In this document: piece by piece, positions 27,519 to 35,343 of the stretch | How the letters are laid out: every line of letters begins with the position of its first letter | Position numbering within the stretch: the stretch's first letter is position 1 | Source: a virus | Virus record (IMG/VR): IMGVR_UViG_3300017917_002740 | Location: 30,390 to 94,389 of that record | DNA length: 64,000 nucleotides | Direction: 5' to 3' (one strand) | Notes under the pieces: generated by a model | Seen by the model: only the letters and a program-made list of their open reading frames with translations | What the model was told of the DNA's origin: nothing | The model's database searches: none | Translations under genes and position numbers: made by a program

Positions 27519-28327
27519 AGGCTTTCACGAATTTTGATTAAGCGAATCATCATTTCTTCATCTTCTTTTTCGTATTGTACTTCCAACTTCTGTAGCTTGT
27601 CAAGAGCCTTACGACTTTCAGTTTTCTCTTTTTTGGTTTTTTCTTCTGGTAAAAACTCATCTGGATAGTCTTTACGTCGACGTTCACAGACATCATGCCA
27701 GCCACTGGCTTCATAGGGGTCTGGACGATTTGGACGAATCTCTTTCCACCAAGTGTAGATTTCCAAAATCTCCTTAGCGGCTTTGGCCTGATAAGTAGGT
27801 TCGGGGGTTTCGCCTTCCTTGATAAACTCTTCGTTAGTTAGTGTCATCGCCCATTTTAGATAATCAATACCTGCTTCTGGACAGCGCCATGTGCGGAAAC
27901 GAAAGAATGTTCGAGTCCAAGGAGTGAGATATTTTTTACGGGTATCATCATCCCACATCACATGGTGCCACGCCTGTTCAATTTCTACAAAGTCCACAAG
28001 CTCGTTCATTAGGCAAGGCAGAAAACGATTGCCAACGTCCTGCCACTGTCCGGGTTTGATATCTTTAGGGTGAGCGGTTAGACAGTGTGTGCGAGTAATC
28101 CAGCGGTTATTAATATAGTAACGAACATCATTGATACGATCTGGAATCCAGCACCATACATTTTGGACGTAGTCAAGCCCTTCTTCGGCTATCCAATAAC
28201 GGATAGGATGTGACTCTTTAGATGCACGTTTCCAGGTCGCCCATTCTTTTGAGGTACCAGCATGAAGCTTTGGCGTACCGCGAAGCCAATCTGCAAACTT
28301 TGAGCAAGTCCAATAATTTGATCTCAT
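27509..28327 (-). CDS. Conserved T4-like cyanophage hypothetical protein
   Basis: 272 residues starting RSNYWTCSKFADWLRGTPK, a start I recognise from a conserved cyanophage protein of unknown role. It is rich in Trp, His and charged residues (NVWCWIPDRINDVRYYINN, FVEIEQAWHHVMWDDDTRK) and ends in a long Lys/Glu coiled coil (about 225-265). A consensus sigma70 promoter lies 29 nt upstream, so it heads an early operon running to 25215. Confidence 0.75.
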   Translation of the reverse strand: MRSNYWTCSKFADWLRGTPKLHAGTSKEWATWKRASKESHPIRYWIAEEGLDYVQNVWCWIPDRINDVRYYINNRWITRTHCLTAHPKDIKPGQWQDVGNRFLPCLMNELVDFVEIEQAWHHVMWDDDTRKKYLTPWTRTFFRFRTWRCPEAGIDYLKWAMTLTNEEFIKEGETPEPTYQAKAAKEILEIYTWWKEIRPNRPDPYEASGWHDVCERRRKDYPDEFLPEEKTKKEKTESRKALDKLQKLEVQYEKEDEEMMIRLIKIRESLWT

Positions 28328-28355
28328 GATATTTTCTTTCTGTAGAACAACTTAA

Positions 28356-28384
28356 TTATACTATCATTAAAGAAATCTGTCAAT
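28356..28384 (-). promoter_or_regulatory. Consensus sigma70-type early promoter
   Basis: TTGACA (28379-28384) and TATAAT (28356-28361) on the minus strand, 17-nt spacer, both boxes perfect. It drives the operon starting at 28327. Confidence 0.88.
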
Positions 28385-28401
28385 AACGATTGAAAAATGA
28401 A

Positions 28402-28788
28402 TCAAAATTTTTGTTGATATCCAGCCAAATTGAGCATCATACTATACTGCTCATAGGCTTTTTTGACTGCTTCGTTTGAGTTACGATAAAATGCTTCTTC
28501 ACGTTCTTTGTCCATAAGTGTTTGAAACATGTCAACTTCGGATCGAGTATGATGTTGCCATTTAAAGAAACGCTGTTCTAATTCTACAAGAGCTCTAAGA
28601 CGACCCTCTGGGATTTCTATAGTATAGACTCGTTCATCTTCAAACTCCACAATATCCTTGCGAATGATATCAGCACGTTCTGGGTCTGTGAAAAATCGTG
28701 GAGGATGATAACGTGCCCTACGTTTGGAATCGTTTAGGACACGTACCTCATAGTTTTCACAAAAGTTTTTTAGTTTATTATCGTCCAC
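28402..28788 (-). CDS. Phage hypothetical protein, 128 residues
   Basis: A helical, charged protein (DDNKLKNFCENYEVRVLND, RRARYHPPRFFTDPERADI, LVELEQRFFKWQHHTRSEV). No motif recognised. It overlaps by 11 nt the 51-residue gene before it, and is the last gene before the early promoter at 28356. Confidence 0.65.
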   Translation of the reverse strand: MDDNKLKNFCENYEVRVLNDSKRRARYHPPRFFTDPERADIIRKDIVEFEDERVYTIEIPEGRLRALVELEQRFFKWQHHTRSEVDMFQTLMDKEREEAFYRNSNEAVKKAYEQYSMMLNLAGYQQKF

Positions 28789-28933
28789 GGCCCGCAGATT
28801 TCTTTGCTGGTTTGTTTACGCTTACTTGACTACCGTGAATACCGTGATCTCCATCCTTGGCATTCTTAGTATTGGTTTGTTTTTGATTGGACTTCTTTTT
28901 TTCTAAAGCAGCTTTTAAAAAATCAGTTTTCAT
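28778..28933 (-). CDS. 51-residue basic phage protein
   Basis: ATG 28933 with GGAG 5 nt upstream, stop 28778. The product starts KTDFLKAALEKKKSNQKQT and ends SVNKPAKKSAGRGR, strongly basic with Lys/Gly/Arg, probably disordered and nucleic-acid binding. It fills the gap between thyX and the 128-residue gene and overlaps the latter by 11 nt. No family recognised. Confidence 0.65.
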   Translation of the reverse strand: MKTDFLKAALEKKKSNQKQTNTKNAKDGDHGIHGSQVSVNKPAKKSAGRGR

Positions 28934-28935
28934 AA

Positions 28936-29607
28936 TTACTCCTTGGCAATTAAACTGTCAGTCATTGGGAATATAGCAGCGATGGCTTTGGCGCAGGCCA
29001 ATGCCACCAGTTGATGTTCTTTCTGTGTTCCATTACCAGAACGTAGTTCAATAAAATGTACCCACGAACGAAGTGTTCCGTTCATATACAATCGACTTTC
29101 AATAAGTCCTTCTGGTAGCACAGCACGAGCCTGTTCTTTAGCTATGCCCTTAGCGATAGCCCATTCGTAGGCACTTCGTGCATAATCGATGACCTGTTGT
29201 TGCTGTCGCTCCCAATCTCTCTGTAAGCGTTCATCATCCGTTTCGACACTGTTCTGTCTGTTCTTTGGGTCTTGAAGTCGTGCTTCTCGCAGTACAAACG
29301 AGAGGTCTTTAACAGGGTCAGCATATCGCTGACTGAACTCTTGGAATGAGAAACTTCTGTGTCTGAGAATCTGTCTTGCGATATCTCTTGTGGTTGTGAT
29401 TTCCACACAGGCTGATACCATTTCAAGGGGTGACCAGTGTGCGTGTTTAACAAGATATCGTATAAGCTTCTCTGATGTCTCTGTATTGAGCTGGTTTGAT
29501 GGGTTTGAGACACGGGCGCAATACGCAATGAGTTCCTGCGCATCGTCGATGCCCAGATTTGCAAATTCCACTGTGGGTTGGGAGTAAGAGACCAAGCGAA
29601 CATCCAT
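28936..29607 (-). CDS. thyX: ThyX flavin-dependent thymidylate synthase
   Basis: A 223-residue ThyX, converting dUMP to dTMP with FAD, NADPH and methylene-tetrahydrofolate. The ThyX signature RHRxxSxxxxSxRY is exact (R82-Y95). The C-terminal ARAVLPEGLIESRLYMNGT and RSWVHFIELR segment carries the conserved substrate-binding Arg and the nucleophile-region serine. Good AAGGAAG site before ATG 29607. Common in marine phages for making DNA precursors. Confidence 0.95.
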   Translation of the reverse strand: MDVRLVSYSQPTVEFANLGIDDAQELIAYCARVSNPSNQLNTETSEKLIRYLVKHAHWSPLEMVSACVEITTTRDIARQILRHRSFSFQEFSQRYADPVKDLSFVLREARLQDPKNRQNSVETDDERLQRDWERQQQQVIDYARSAYEWAIAKGIAKEQARAVLPEGLIESRLYMNGTLRSWVHFIELRSGNGTQKEHQLVALACAKAIAAIFPMTDSLIAKE

Positions 29608-30062
29608 TATGCTTCCTTAAGAATTTTCATTAATTTTTCTTTTTCTAAAAGATCTTTTTCAAGTTCTATATATTGCTTACGCAATTCTTTGAGTTGTTTC
29701 CAACGATCTTCTAACTCTGGATTAGGGTTGAGAATACCTAATCTTTCTTCAATCTTTTCTATAGCGTCTGAAAGACTTTTACCGCCTATTTTAATATCTC
29801 CACCTTCTTTGACATTAATGCCATTGGTATCGATATTAACACTGGCAGCATTGTTCCAATCACTGGTTGAAGTATTGTATGTATAAGTCACAGGAGATGT
29901 AAGACTCCCTGTGACAGAATACATAGATGGATCTAATGTTATAGATGTAGCGCCAGTGCCGCCAAATCCGCCCGCACCTATGTTATAGATGGGCCCGCCG
30001 GCACCGCCACTACTTAAATCAAGATCTAATTGATCAGTAATATCGATCTTGCTCACAGACAT
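29607..30062 (-). CDS. Gly-rich and coiled-coil structural-type protein
   Basis: 151 residues from ATG 30062, which follows directly on the upstream stop; the frame extends to 30113 but inside the previous gene. N-terminal half Gly-rich (SSGGAGGPIYNIGAGGFGG), a beta segment (VTGSLTSPVTYTYNTSTSDW), then INVKEGGDIKIGGKSLSDAI and a C-terminal coiled coil that includes the ILNPNPELEDRWKQLKELR motif I know from T4-like cyanophages. Probably a virion or fibre-associated trimer. Confidence 0.7.
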   Translation of the reverse strand: MSVSKIDITDQLDLDLSSGGAGGPIYNIGAGGFGGTGATSITLDPSMYSVTGSLTSPVTYTYNTSTSDWNNAASVNIDTNGINVKEGGDIKIGGKSLSDAIEKIEERLGILNPNPELEDRWKQLKELRKQYIELEKDLLEKEKLMKILKEA

Positions 30063-30063
30063 T

Positions 30064-30258
30064 TTATTTTGCCTTGGCTTCTTTGCGGGCGTTTTTTTCT
30101 GCTGTGATTTCATTTCTACGTGCTTTTACTGCTTTACCAACTTCTTGTAGAGCCTTACGAGCTCTTGTACCGGCAGCCGAGTTACCTGCTGCGAATTTTG
30201 CATCTTCTGCTAAGAAAGCTTCGAATGCTGCTTTTAGTTGTTCTACTGTGTTTGACAT
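30064..30258 (-). CDS. Histone H1-like (Hc1-type) DNA-binding protein
   Basis: A 64-residue protein (VEQLKAAFEAFLAEDAKFA, then TRARKALQEVGKAVKARRN and a Lys/Ala tail). It matches the short Hc1/H1-like family found in many large marine phages: one helix-turn-helix-length helical pair plus basic tail, expected to coat or compact DNA. Preceded by AGAGGAA before ATG 30258. Confidence 0.8.
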   Translation of the reverse strand: MSNTVEQLKAAFEAFLAEDAKFAAGNSAAGTRARKALQEVGKAVKARRNEITAEKNARKEAKAK

Positions 30259-30299
30259 AATAATTCCTCTTGTTATGTGTCTTTACTTATAAAAGTATT

Positions 30300-30410
30300 T
30301 GGTGTGGCCGGTAGGATTCGAACCTACAGAGGCTGTGTCTAAGACGGCGCCCCATTCCCAAGTGCGTTTCGCAACGGACTGGAGGTCTACCATATTCCAC
30401 TGACGACCAC
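30300..30410 (-). tRNA. Oversized tRNA gene, isotype uncertain (Leu favoured)
   Basis: On the minus strand: 7-bp acceptor GTGGTCG / CGGCCAC (one G-T), discriminator A and an encoded CCA, a normal T arm (GTAGG-TTCGAAT-CCTAC) and a D-loop with GGAATATGGTAG. It is 111 nt including CCA, about 20-35 nt longer than normal. A good anticodon arm with loop CTTAGAC (anticodon UAG, Leu) lies directly before the T arm at 17-nt arm length, but then some 35 nt containing a small GCG-AAA-CGC hairpin sit between the D arm and this arm. Alternative: a class II tRNA with a misread anticodon arm. Confidence 0.7.
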
Positions 30411-30456
30411 ATGTATATTATATACTCGGCTTTTGCGATCTGCAACCTAATAGCGG

Positions 30457-30463
30457 TTAAATA
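30457..30463 (+). promoter_or_regulatory. Late promoter motif TTAAATA for the radical-SAM cluster
   Basis: GTTAAATA ten nt before ATG 30474, at the head of a nine-gene plus-strand operon. A match to the phage late promoter core. Confidence 0.5.
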
Positions 30464-30473
30464 ACAGCAGTTT

Positions 30474-31574
30474 ATGAATACCTATACGCAAATTGAACCT
30501 TTTGGTACACCGCATTTTCAAATTACCTGGGAAGCTACTTTAAAATGCAATTTGGATTGCAGCTATTGTAGCCCCAATGATCACAACAATAAGATACCTC
30601 ATCCAAAATTAGAGGACTGTCTTAAGACTGTAGACTTTCTTTTGGAATATGTCGATGTGTATATGCAGAACAAAAATCCTGCTCATCGAAATGCAGGCTT
30701 CAATGTGTTCGGCGGTGAAAGCCTTTTCCATCCAGACATTGTAGAAATACTGACTTACATTAAAGAACAGCATAAAAAATACGAACATCGCTGGACTATG
30801 GCAGTGCAGACTGTGACAAACGCTGTAGTCAAAGAAAAAATTTGGAAAGAAATTGTTCCTTTGATTGATTACTTCACTGTAAGTTATCATAGCGAAGCAA
30901 CCGTAGAACAGCAAGATTTGGTAAGACAAAATTTATTAATGCTGAAAGCAAACAACAAAAGATTTACCTGTTCTATATTGATGCATGCAGGACGATGGGA
31001 CAATTGTCAAAGCATGATACAATGGTGCAAGGACAACGATATTCCTCATCTTCCAAGACAGATAGATCACAGTTGGCATGATCTAAAATTTTGGTATAAC
31101 AAAGAACAAACACAATGGTGGAATGAACATAGAGGTATTGACACTGACATTCCCCTACACAAAAAAATTATCAATATCGTAAATTTAGACAGTCAAGGTC
31201 GTAGCTGTTGTGGAGGAACTGAGCTAAGTGTTAATGGTAATACTTCTTGTTCACAGACATACATACCAGGTAATAATTTTAAAGGCTGGAGTTGCAGTGT
31301 AAATTACTTTTTTGCCTATGTAAAACAGGTGACCAAAGAAGTATTTTTAAACAAAGATTGCATGATGAACTTTGACGGCAAAGTAGCACCTATAGGAACT
31401 GTAGATCAAGGTGCTGAAATCATAGCAGATCTAAAAAGAAATTTTGCCAACAATACTATGCCTGTGGTTACCTGTGCCAAGTCTAAGTGCTGGTGTGGAT
31501 TGTGCGCTCCTAAGGCGCACGACAGATCGACTTTCGATACTATGATGGAAAAGTATGTCACAGATACCGTTTGA
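30474..31574 (+). CDS. Radical SAM protein with C-terminal Cys cluster
   Basis: 366 residues. The [4Fe-4S]/SAM motif is CNLDCSYC (C25, C29, C32), followed by the SAM-contact GGES of FNVFGGESLFHPDI. The C-terminal part has many Cys (SCCGGTELS, GWSC, CAKSKCWCGLC), so an auxiliary cluster of SPASM/twitch type is likely. It opens the cluster's first operon and overlaps the next radical-SAM gene by 20 nt. Related to SPASM-type rSAMs, with no known substrate; peptide- or small-molecule-modifying members both exist. Confidence 0.88.
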   Translation: MNTYTQIEPFGTPHFQITWEATLKCNLDCSYCSPNDHNNKIPHPKLEDCLKTVDFLLEYVDVYMQNKNPAHRNAGFNVFGGESLFHPDIVEILTYIKEQHKKYEHRWTMAVQTVTNAVVKEKIWKEIVPLIDYFTVSYHSEATVEQQDLVRQNLLMLKANNKRFTCSILMHAGRWDNCQSMIQWCKDNDIPHLPRQIDHSWHDLKFWYNKEQTQWWNEHRGIDTDIPLHKKIINIVNLDSQGRSCCGGTELSVNGNTSCSQTYIPGNNFKGWSCSVNYFFAYVKQVTKEVFLNKDCMMNFDGKVAPIGTVDQGAEIIADLKRNFANNTMPVVTCAKSKCWCGLCAPKAHDRSTFDTMMEKYVTDTV

Positions 31575-32526
31575 TAAAATAATTAGATTCGGTCAACAGA
31601 CAATGTTAGACACTGATTTATTTTCAGTAAGCTGGATCCTGGGTAGATTCTGTAACTACAAGTGTTCATATTGCTGGCCTTATGCTCGTACAGATAAACC
31701 AGATCACTATGAGCTTGAAGTTTATCAAAGAACCATAGATGAAATTAAAACACAGTCTCGAGCAAATGGATTTACAAGATTTCATTGGAGTTTCAGCGGA
31801 GGTGAGCCCACAGCTTATAAACAATTTTTAGAAGTTGTTCGTCATCTTGACGACGGAGCAATAACACCCTATCAAAGCATACACATGACTACCAATCTTT
31901 CGCCCGGAACAAAGTGGTGGAAGTCTTGGTGTCAAGCCACAGAAGTATTACAGCGTAGAAGCATCACGGCCAGCTATCATGCAGAACATGCCAAAGAAGA
32001 TGAGTTCGGAGACAAGTGTCTAAAACTAATGAATGAAAATGTCTTTGTCACAGTTAATCAAGTTATGGTTCCTGATCAGTTCTATGAAACTTTAGAACGC
32101 TGCTATAGACTAAAATCCAGAGGAATAAATGTAACTCTAAAACCACAGAGCGATCCTACTGCCAGTTTTGTAGTCAGTGGCTACACCGATGAAATGCTAA
32201 GGATAATGCAAGAAGAATTCCAGCAACAGGTCAAGGGTGAAAATCTTTACCAAATTAGACTGTCAGACGGTACGCAAGATTATTATATAGATCAAGCAGA
32301 AAGATTCAATGCTTTTGGTTTTAACCGTTTTCAAGGTTGGAGTTGCAATAGTGGCTATCAAAGTGTTATAATTAGAGAGAATGAGGTTAAAAGATCTTAC
32401 AGTTGCCACGATAAACCTTTAGGAACTCTAACTGAAGGGTTTAAACTTTTCGAGCAACCAGCAAAATGTATTACTCCGAGCTGTGTAAGTTCGGCAGACA
32501 GCAAGGTACCAAAAAGTAAAATATGA
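31555..32526 (+). CDS. Radical SAM protein with C-terminal Cys residues
   Basis: 323 residues with CNYKCSYC (C33, C37, C40) and SGGEPTAYK (82-90). It shares the FNRFQGWSC pattern and a Cys-poor tail (CHDKPLGTL, CITPSCVSS) with its neighbour at 30474, so the two are distant paralogues. The next gene starts inside its last codons (4-nt overlap). Function unknown. Confidence 0.87.
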   Translation: MSQIPFDKIIRFGQQTMLDTDLFSVSWILGRFCNYKCSYCWPYARTDKPDHYELEVYQRTIDEIKTQSRANGFTRFHWSFSGGEPTAYKQFLEVVRHLDDGAITPYQSIHMTTNLSPGTKWWKSWCQATEVLQRRSITASYHAEHAKEDEFGDKCLKLMNENVFVTVNQVMVPDQFYETLERCYRLKSRGINVTLKPQSDPTASFVVSGYTDEMLRIMQEEFQQQVKGENLYQIRLSDGTQDYYIDQAERFNAFGFNRFQGWSCNSGYQSVIIRENEVKRSYSCHDKPLGTLTEGFKLFEQPAKCITPSCVSSADSKVPKSKI

Positions 32527-33044
32527 TTCATGTATTCGGTGATAGCTTTTCTATAGATAACAGTAACGATAGTTGGGTTACTCGCTTGAATGCAACCTCG
32601 TATTCTACCTGCGGAGCAAGCGAATACAGAATATGGAAAACTTATCAAAGCAATAAACACCTAATTAAACCAAATGACACTGTTTTATTTTGTCATACTT
32701 TTCCGTATAGAGTTTTTTTAAAAAACAACAGTACATTGTTAAGCAGATTGTTACCTTCTCATCCTTTTTGCGATATCATCATCAATGATATCATTGCTAA
32801 GAAAGAATCAAAATTTATAAGTGTTTTAAAAACTATATGGGACGAAGATTATTTTTATGACACTTACCTGTTACTTGTTAATGATTTAAAGAAAGTTCCT
32901 AATAGCTTTCACTTTACTTTTTTTGAATCTACTCTAATGCATTCATTTTACGAAACATGGATAAACAACAAAGGAAACATCAATCATTTAACTGTAAGTG
33001 GTAACAATGCTGTTTATAGGGACATTAAAAAGTGGATAGATTAA
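32523..33044 (+). CDS. SGNH/GDSL-type hydrolase
   Basis: 173 residues starting IHVFGDSFSID, where S8 is the nucleophile of the GDS block, and ending NINHLTVSGN, where N152 and H155 fit the block V catalytic pair. SGNH enzymes in such loci cleave or transfer esters/acyl groups on sugars or small metabolites. One of a tandem pair with the next gene (13-nt overlap). Confidence 0.72.
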   Translation: MIHVFGDSFSIDNSNDSWVTRLNATSYSTCGASEYRIWKTYQSNKHLIKPNDTVLFCHTFPYRVFLKNNSTLLSRLLPSHPFCDIIINDIIAKKESKFISVLKTIWDEDYFYDTYLLLVNDLKKVPNSFHFTFFESTLMHSFYETWINNKGNINHLTVSGNNAVYRDIKKWID

Positions 33045-33652
33045 TAGCATTCGGATCATCATACACATACGGCGACGGATTACCAGATACGTTTCCCGAG
33101 AATACTACGCCAAGCAAACTGGCATGGCCAAGTATTTTAGCCGCTGAACTTAATTTGGAATGTGTTAATATGAGTTCGAGGGGTGCAAGTAATAGAAAAA
33201 TATGGCACGACATTCTGCATTTTAAATTTGAACCTAATGATGTTGTTTTTATATTATGGGCATTTCCAAATCGACATACTATTTTTGATTCTAAGTTAGA
33301 ATTTAGAAACTTATTGCCGTCAGGAGTTAATAAATCAAACGAAGCTGATGCCTATTATCGCTATATCTATACCGAGTATGATTCGGCATTGACTACTAAA
33401 CTGTATATCAATCACGCCAACCAACTGATATTGTCTAATAACATACAGGTACATCATTTATTACTGAACATAGAAAGCAAAGACCTTTTTGAATTAGGTG
33501 GCCAGAAGATAGAATTTATTCCTTTGGCATTTGAAGATTCGTATAAAACAGCATATCCTTTAAGTATTGATAAACTACATCCGGGTGAAAAATGTCATAG
33601 AGCGTTTGCCAAAGATATTTCGCAGTGGTTAAAACAGCAAGGATTATTTTAA
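33032..33652 (+). CDS. SGNH/GDSL-type hydrolase, second copy
   Basis: 206 residues with AFGSSYTYGDG (block I, with GSS in place of GDS; S10 as nucleophile), SSRGASNRKIW (block II Gly/Asn), VVFILWAF (block III) and D180-K-L-H183-P, the catalytic D-x-x-H pair. The better-preserved of the two hydrolases. It may remove or transfer an acyl group in the pathway (inference). Confidence 0.78.
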   Translation: MDRLIAFGSSYTYGDGLPDTFPENTTPSKLAWPSILAAELNLECVNMSSRGASNRKIWHDILHFKFEPNDVVFILWAFPNRHTIFDSKLEFRNLLPSGVNKSNEADAYYRYIYTEYDSALTTKLYINHANQLILSNNIQVHHLLLNIESKDLFELGGQKIEFIPLAFEDSYKTAYPLSIDKLHPGEKCHRAFAKDISQWLKQQGLF

Positions 33653-33653
33653 T

Positions 33654-34250
33654 ATGCAAATTGATTTAAAACATCTACACCACTGGATGCAGGCTATAAG
33701 ACAAAGTCCGGATCCTATAAGAACAATGGACGCATTCTGGCAAGGGCAATTAAACAGTAAAGTATGGCTGATTAATGAATTAAGAAAACATGTCGACAGA
33801 TTTGTTACTGTGGACATACACGGTGGTTGGGTTGGAGTGTTAGCCAGTCTTATGTTCCAAAGTAATTTGCCTATAAAATCTATTCGAAGCATAGACATTG
33901 ATCTTCAGTGCGAACCTTTGGCCAAAGAAATGAATAGGTTAGAAGAAACATCAGGTAGGTTTACAGCCGTTACTGCAGATATGTGTGATATTGTTAGCGA
34001 TGCTGATGTAGTTGTTAACACCAGCTGTGAACATATAACACAAGAACAATACGATCGATGGTTAGCTGGATTGAAGTCAACCAGTATATTGGTATTACAG
34101 AGTAATAATTTTCCCATACCAGAACATGTAAGAATAGTAGAGAGCTTGCAGGAGTTTATAGATCAGTCCGATGTAGAAGTACTATGGTCAGGCGAAATGC
34201 AGTTGCACCTTTATACCAGATATATGATTATAGGAAAGAAGCGTGTTTAA
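33654..34250 (+). CDS. Class I SAM-dependent methyltransferase-like protein
   Basis: 198 residues with VTVDIHGGWVGVLASLMF in place of the Gly-rich motif I, an acidic motif II loop (IRSIDIDLQCEP) and VVVNTSCEHITQEQYDRW, which matches the motif IV region of a phage methyltransferase family. The motif I is glycine-poor compared with typical members, so SAM binding is likely but unproven. Follows the hydrolases by 1 nt and overlaps the next gene by 8 nt. Confidence 0.6.
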   Translation: MQIDLKHLHHWMQAIRQSPDPIRTMDAFWQGQLNSKVWLINELRKHVDRFVTVDIHGGWVGVLASLMFQSNLPIKSIRSIDIDLQCEPLAKEMNRLEETSGRFTAVTADMCDIVSDADVVVNTSCEHITQEQYDRWLAGLKSTSILVLQSNNFPIPEHVRIVESLQEFIDQSDVEVLWSGEMQLHLYTRYMIIGKKRV

Positions 34251-35343
34251 TTTCAAAGAATTAAAAAGTGTACACATAGAGATATCTAACAGATGTCAAG
34301 CATCTTGTCCTATGTGTCCAAGAAATATAAACAGCGGCATAGAGAATCCATTAATTAAAAATGCTGATTGGACTCTGGAAGAATTTAAAACTGTGTTCAA
34401 TCAGGAAGTATTGGCGCAGTTAGAAAAGATCTCCTTCTGCGGAACGTTTGGCGATCCAATGATGAATGGCGATCTTATTGCTATGTGTCAATATGTAACT
34501 GATAATGCTCCCCATATGGACATAAGAATACACACCAACGGCAGCGCCAGAAATATCAAATGGTGGAAACAGTTGGCCAAATCACTGCCTAAAAAGCATC
34601 TTATTGAATTTGGCATAGATGGGTTGACAGATACTCATCATTTACACAGAGTAGGAACCAACTTTGAAAGAATAATCGATCATGCTCGAGCAGTAATTGA
34701 AGAAGGTGCCAAAGCTTCTTGGTTGTTTATTAGATTCAAGCACAATGAACACCAGGTAGAACAGGCTCGTGCTATGAGCAAAGAACTGGGATTTGATCAG
34801 TTTGTACTAAAAAATACAAGAAGATTTACAGACGAAAAATTTATAGTGTTGGATAGAGATGGTAAGTTTTCACACTTCTTAGAAATGCCCACGGGTAATG
34901 TGGTAAACTTTGTCAACAAAAAAGATCTCGAAGATCATCAGTCGTGGCCCAATGCCACTGACATCAACTGTTTTGCACTGGATTCAAATGAAATTTATAT
35001 CGATGCCAATTTCACTGTGATGCCTTGCTGTATTATTGCTGCCTTTTTGTATACAAATTATGACAATGAAATACAAAAACAGCACGGACTCTATGACGCC
35101 GCAACATCTGTAAATAGTGTAGGCGATCAGATACAAAAACAAGTTTACGAAATAATCGATGAACTTGGCGGATTGAACAGTTTGGATGCAAGACAGCAGG
35201 GAATAAAACAGATCATCAACAGTGATCGATGGCAGACTATATGGCATGAAAAGTGGAACACCAACACTTCGGCCTGCTGTACTGTAATGTGCAGTGCAGA
35301 CAGTCCTTACACTAAACTAAAAGAACAACTAATTACTGAATAA
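34243..35343 (+). CDS. Radical SAM protein (tandem copy 1)
   Basis: 366 residues from GTG 34243, which lies over the previous stop and has AGGAAAG in front; its start FNFKELKSVHIEISNRC parallels YTYKEIRVLHVELTSNC of the next gene. The triad is CQASCPMC (C18, C22, C25). Shared with its neighbour: FCGTFGDPMM, HTNGSARNIKWW, EFGIDGLTDTHHLHRVGT, RFKHNEHQ. C-terminal VMPCC and ACCTVMC form a possible auxiliary-cluster site. Substrate unknown. Confidence 0.88.
   Translation: MFNFKELKSVHIEISNRCQASCPMCPRNINSGIENPLIKNADWTLEEFKTVFNQEVLAQLEKISFCGTFGDPMMNGDLIAMCQYVTDNAPHMDIRIHTNGSARNIKWWKQLAKSLPKKHLIEFGIDGLTDTHHLHRVGTNFERIIDHARAVIEEGAKASWLFIRFKHNEHQVEQARAMSKELGFDQFVLKNTRRFTDEKFIVLDRDGKFSHFLEMPTGNVVNFVNKKDLEDHQSWPNATDINCFALDSNEIYIDANFTVMPCCIIAAFLYTNYDNEIQKQHGLYDAATSVNSVGDQIQKQVYEIIDELGGLNSLDARQQGIKQIINSDRWQTIWHEKWNTNTSACCTVMCSADSPYTKLKEQLITE

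Noticed and set aside
30300-30410. tmRNA or group I intron-containing tRNA
   Set aside because: The extra stretch is only about 35 nt and has no tag reading frame or intron core; a plain insertion fits better.
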